Assembly (NCBI GenBank): GCA_031290315.1
Contig: JAITNS010000065.1
Coordinates: 1-8,437, forward strand
Origin: Puniceicoccales bacterium
GTDB taxonomy: Bacteria; Verrucomicrobiota; Verrucomicrobiia; Opitutales; LL51
Direction of reading: 5' to 3'
DNA length: 8,437 nucleotides
Positions within the stretch are counted from its first letter, which is position 1. Each line of letters begins with the position of its first letter. The translations under genes were made by a program, and so were the position numbers. Positions 6,248 through 8,437 of the stretch are shown one piece after another. The notes under the pieces are model-generated. The model saw only the letters and a list, made by a program, of their open reading frames with translations, made no database searches and was not told the DNA's origin.

Positions 6248-6340
6248 CCAGATTATGGCAATGTTCAGCAAGATTAGAAGTTGCCAAAGAATAGATTTCA
6301 GAATTAGTAAAATATAGACACAATTTTGAGATCACAGGAT

Positions 6341-6372
6341 CGAGCGAGTAGTTGATAGCTGCTCGCTTTTTT
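6341..6372 (+). terminator. Intrinsic terminator after the small exported protein gene
   Basis: AGCGAGTAG (6343-6351) pairs with CTGCTCGCT (6359-6367), with one G-U pair, across a 7-nt loop. A run of six T (6367-6372) follows. It closes rightward transcription of the preceding gene and isolates the next one, supporting an independent promoter for the latter. Confidence 0.8.
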
Positions 6373-6456
6373 AATATGAGCGAGGAGTACAATAGACGGT
6401 GGCGATAGGAAAAATTATTTTTCTGTGCAAATTTTTGTATATTTTTCAGGAAAAAA

Positions 6457-6500
6457 CTTGAAGAATTATTAAAATTTTCATAATTGCATGCTAAGGGAGA
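6457..6500 (+). promoter_or_regulatory. Promoter-like element and strong ribosome binding site ahead of the long exported protein
   Basis: CTTGAAG (from 6457) and CATAAT (6479-6484) are 22 nt apart. The inner sequence TTAAAATTTTCATAA closely resembles copy A. CATAAT is five of six to the standard -10 box. Transcription would begin near 6490, giving a short leader holding AAGGGAGA (6493-6500), a good Shine-Dalgarno 4 nt before the ATG at 6505. Since a terminator lies just upstream, a promoter is required here. Confidence 0.45.
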
Positions 6501-6504
6501 AAAT

Positions 6505-8437
6505 ATGAATGGAAATTTGATCAAAAAAATATGGGTAGGGATAGCGATATGCATAATACCATTTTTCGCCACTGTTGGGAATCTTGAGGCAGCAGCACAA
6601 CCAGCGCCGTCAAGAAGCGTGGCAAGCTTGAAAACTTTGGAAGAATTGGAGGAGCTAATTGATGAAATAGTTGCGAATTTTCGGCTCAGCAACAGAAACT
6701 CCGAGCAAGCAGGAAATGCGGAAAGTGCAATTAATGATATTTGGAGAAAGATACCAGACGGTCTTCACGTAAACATAAAAGATAACACAGATATAACAGA
6801 TAAGATAAAAGAATACGCTCATTATCACAAAAAATTCATGGATGTTGAGAAGACGTTTGCAGTATATATTGAAAACAACATACCGAGTGAAAAAAACATA
6901 ACTACAGCGGCGGAAATAGATAGAAAGAAAAATGACGCTAATACATCAATCGATAATGCGGCCACAACTAATCCTATACTTTTGACGGAGACACAACTTG
7001 ACAGTCGTGTTACAGAAATAAAAACGCAAATAGGTAAAGTTCTAACATGTTTGGCGGCCATTAATAGGAAAGCTGGAGAAATTCAAAGAGCTAAAAGGCA
7101 AGCAGGTAATGAAAAGACCATTTATCCGCAACTGATAAAAGCAGCTAAAGAAAAGGATTTTGATAATTTGGATTCACGATTGCAGGAAAAAATCATAGCG
7201 CACATTCAAGAAAAGGAAAAGGAAATTAACAATAGCAACCTCTCAAAAGACCAGACAGTTATAAATGCGGTTAGAAAGGCAGTTGAGGAAAACGCAATAA
7301 ATGGTATACGAAGTCAGTTGGAGTTAAGCTATGATCCAAATAAGATAAAAACTTTTAAAGAACAGGCGGCAGGTGCGAGGAATATGCTCCGTGTACTTGG
7401 ACATGTAGGGAACAATATAGGTGACTTTCGCAAAAAAATAAGAGACAACATTAATAATACACAAAAAAGAAATGAATTAATCAATGCAGCAAAAACACCA
7501 ACCAACACTGATGCTTTTAGTGCCGCATTTGCAGCTATATACGACAATGTAATACAAGGATCCGACGAATTCGACAGAACCAACACTTTAATTGATAATG
7601 CTAAAACTACGGCTTTGAATACCTTGAAAAGCAATAATAATTACTACAACAAAATGCTAGAACCACTCATTGAGTATTCAAAGTTACGTGCCTTACGAGA
7701 TGTTCAATGGGTAGCAATTGAAGAACTTAAGAATAGTGATATAAAGAAGGAGAAGAAGCATAACTTGATAAAATCCTGTACAGATCTGTTAGGAGAAACA
7801 ATAAAAAAGACAAACGAAAAACTACCAACAGACTTCTATCTGAGAGATGCGATTGGTAACGATGTGGCTGGTGGTAGAGAACAAATATATGAAATAATCA
7901 ATGCAGCACTCCTGCCGTCTGACTACATAGGGGCCGCTCCAAAGGAAGCGACCAACTTCACTATCCGGAACTGCAGTTTGGTGCCTGAATTTAAGAATTC
8001 ACCCCCCTGTTTCCCAAACATCTTAAAGAATTTAAGTGATGCGCTCGCAGGGATTCAGAGTGTCAAGAAGCCACTCAACGATGCAGAGTTTACAGGATTT
8101 TTAAAAACTGCAAATGAGACTATGAAAAAAGGAGTTAATGGAGCAGAATTGCCTAAGTTTTTCATACACGATAGATGGAATGAGACTGCCCCAAAAGCAG
8201 CCGAGATAGCACAAGCTATTATCCAAAAAATAGAGAAGGATTATTCGGATAAAATAAAACCCGCAACGGATTTGCAGAGTAAAATAGATTTACTCCTTCT
8301 AGATATCATAAACAAAATCGCTCAGCAGGTTATGGAGCACGATTGCTATAAATCGTTATGCAATTTAGGAGGAGATACAATGAATATAGCGTTTTTCCAG
8401 GAAGCATGCAAATTGATAAAAATAGGTATAGATAATG
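6505..8437 (+). CDS. Long helix-rich exported protein of unknown family, 3' end cut off
   Basis: The frame is open for 644 codons and leaves the window uninterrupted. The N-terminus (MNGNLIKKIW, then hydrophobic VGIAICIIPFFATVG, ending LEAAA) is a clear signal peptide with cleavage likely near residues 30-32. No other hydrophobic segment is seen. The mature part is rich in Lys, Glu, Asn, Ala and Ile, with long stretches of predicted amphipathic helix (for instance around residues 190-250) and no enzymatic motif I can recognise. Cysteines appear in close pairs late in the sequence (NCSLVPEFKNSPPC, HDCYKSLC), as expected for disulfides outside the cytoplasm. The start is fixed by the strong AAGGGAGA site. 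It follows two other exported proteins on the same strand but has its own promoter-like element and lies beyond a terminator. A secreted or surface protein acting in adhesion or host contact is plausible but unproven. Confidence 0.75.
   Translation, partial: MNGNLIKKIWVGIAICIIPFFATVGNLEAAAQPAPSRSVASLKTLEELEELIDEIVANFRLSNRNSEQAGNAESAINDIWRKIPDGLHVNIKDNTDITDKIKEYAHYHKKFMDVEKTFAVYIENNIPSEKNITTAAEIDRKKNDANTSIDNAATTNPILLTETQLDSRVTEIKTQIGKVLTCLAAINRKAGEIQRAKRQAGNEKTIYPQLIKAAKEKDFDNLDSRLQEKIIAHIQEKEKEINNSNLSKDQTVINAVRKAVEENAINGIRSQLELSYDPNKIKTFKEQAAGARNMLRVLGHVGNNIGDFRKKIRDNINNTQKRNELINAAKTPTNTDAFSAAFAAIYDNVIQGSDEFDRTNTLIDNAKTTALNTLKSNNNYYNKMLEPLIEYSKLRALRDVQWVAIEELKNSDIKKEKKHNLIKSCTDLLGETIKKTNEKLPTDFYLRDAIGNDVAGGREQIYEIINAALLPSDYIGAAPKEATNFTIRNCSLVPEFKNSPPCFPNILKNLSDALAGIQSVKKPLNDAEFTGFLKTANETMKKGVNGAELPKFFIHDRWNETAPKAAEIAQAIIQKIEKDYSDKIKPATDLQSKIDLLLLDIINKIAQQVMEHDCYKSLCNLGGDTMNIAFFQEACKLIKIGIDN

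Noticed and set aside
6042..6692. A 216-codon minus-strand open frame
   Set aside because: It is antisense to the Gln/Gly/Tyr-rich gene, runs through a clear plus-strand terminator and into the start of the next gene. Its His/Leu-rich part is just the complement of the CAAGGT-type repeats. No ribosome binding site or domain supports it.

Overview
The window comes from an AT-rich genome of a Gram-negative type bacterium. The evidence for this is a meso-diaminopimelate peptidoglycan recycling ligase (Mpl), an F-type ATP synthase alpha subunit, and several proteins with Sec signal peptides. The phylum cannot be settled from these genes. The OleA-like thiolase resembles a subfamily I associate with Planctomycetes, Verrucomicrobia and deltaproteobacteria. 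The AT-rich spacers, the scattered ATP synthase gene and the run of family-less exported proteins would suit a host-associated lineage. That is inference, held with low confidence.

Left half (1-4233), all on the minus strand, read from high to low coordinates. It holds a free-standing atpA (4233-2698), a short exported protein with an OB-fold-like C-terminus (2498-2097), an OleA/KAS III-like condensing enzyme (2083-1031) and the N-terminal 319 codons of mpl (958-1, cut by the window edge). The last three are closely spaced (13 and 72 nt) and probably co-transcribed. atpA stands apart and has no other ATP synthase gene beside it. These are conserved housekeeping or metabolic genes, visibly richer in G+C and CpG than the right half.

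Middle (4234-4649): a gene-free AT-rich spacer between divergent transcription units. It contains two diverged copies, 210 nt apart, of a promoter-like block beginning CTTG(T/C)ATGTTTTTAATATTT. The first copy is followed by a hairpin and then a perfect 15-bp stem terminator, with no gene between them, so it looks like a small-RNA unit or a promoter left behind by a lost gene. The second copy precedes the first right-hand gene.

Right half (4650-8437), all on the plus strand, encodes three consecutive proteins with N-terminal export signals. The first is a repeat-rich protein ending in a J domain with an intact HPD motif. The second is a tiny Gln/Gly/Tyr/Pro-rich, Cys-containing putative lipoprotein. 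The third is a long, charged, helix-rich protein running off the window. Looser versions of the CTTG element lie before the second and third genes, and a terminator separates those two. This half looks like a lineage-specific set of exported proteins. The exported J-domain protein and the shared promoter/small-RNA arrangement are the most unusual parts of the window.
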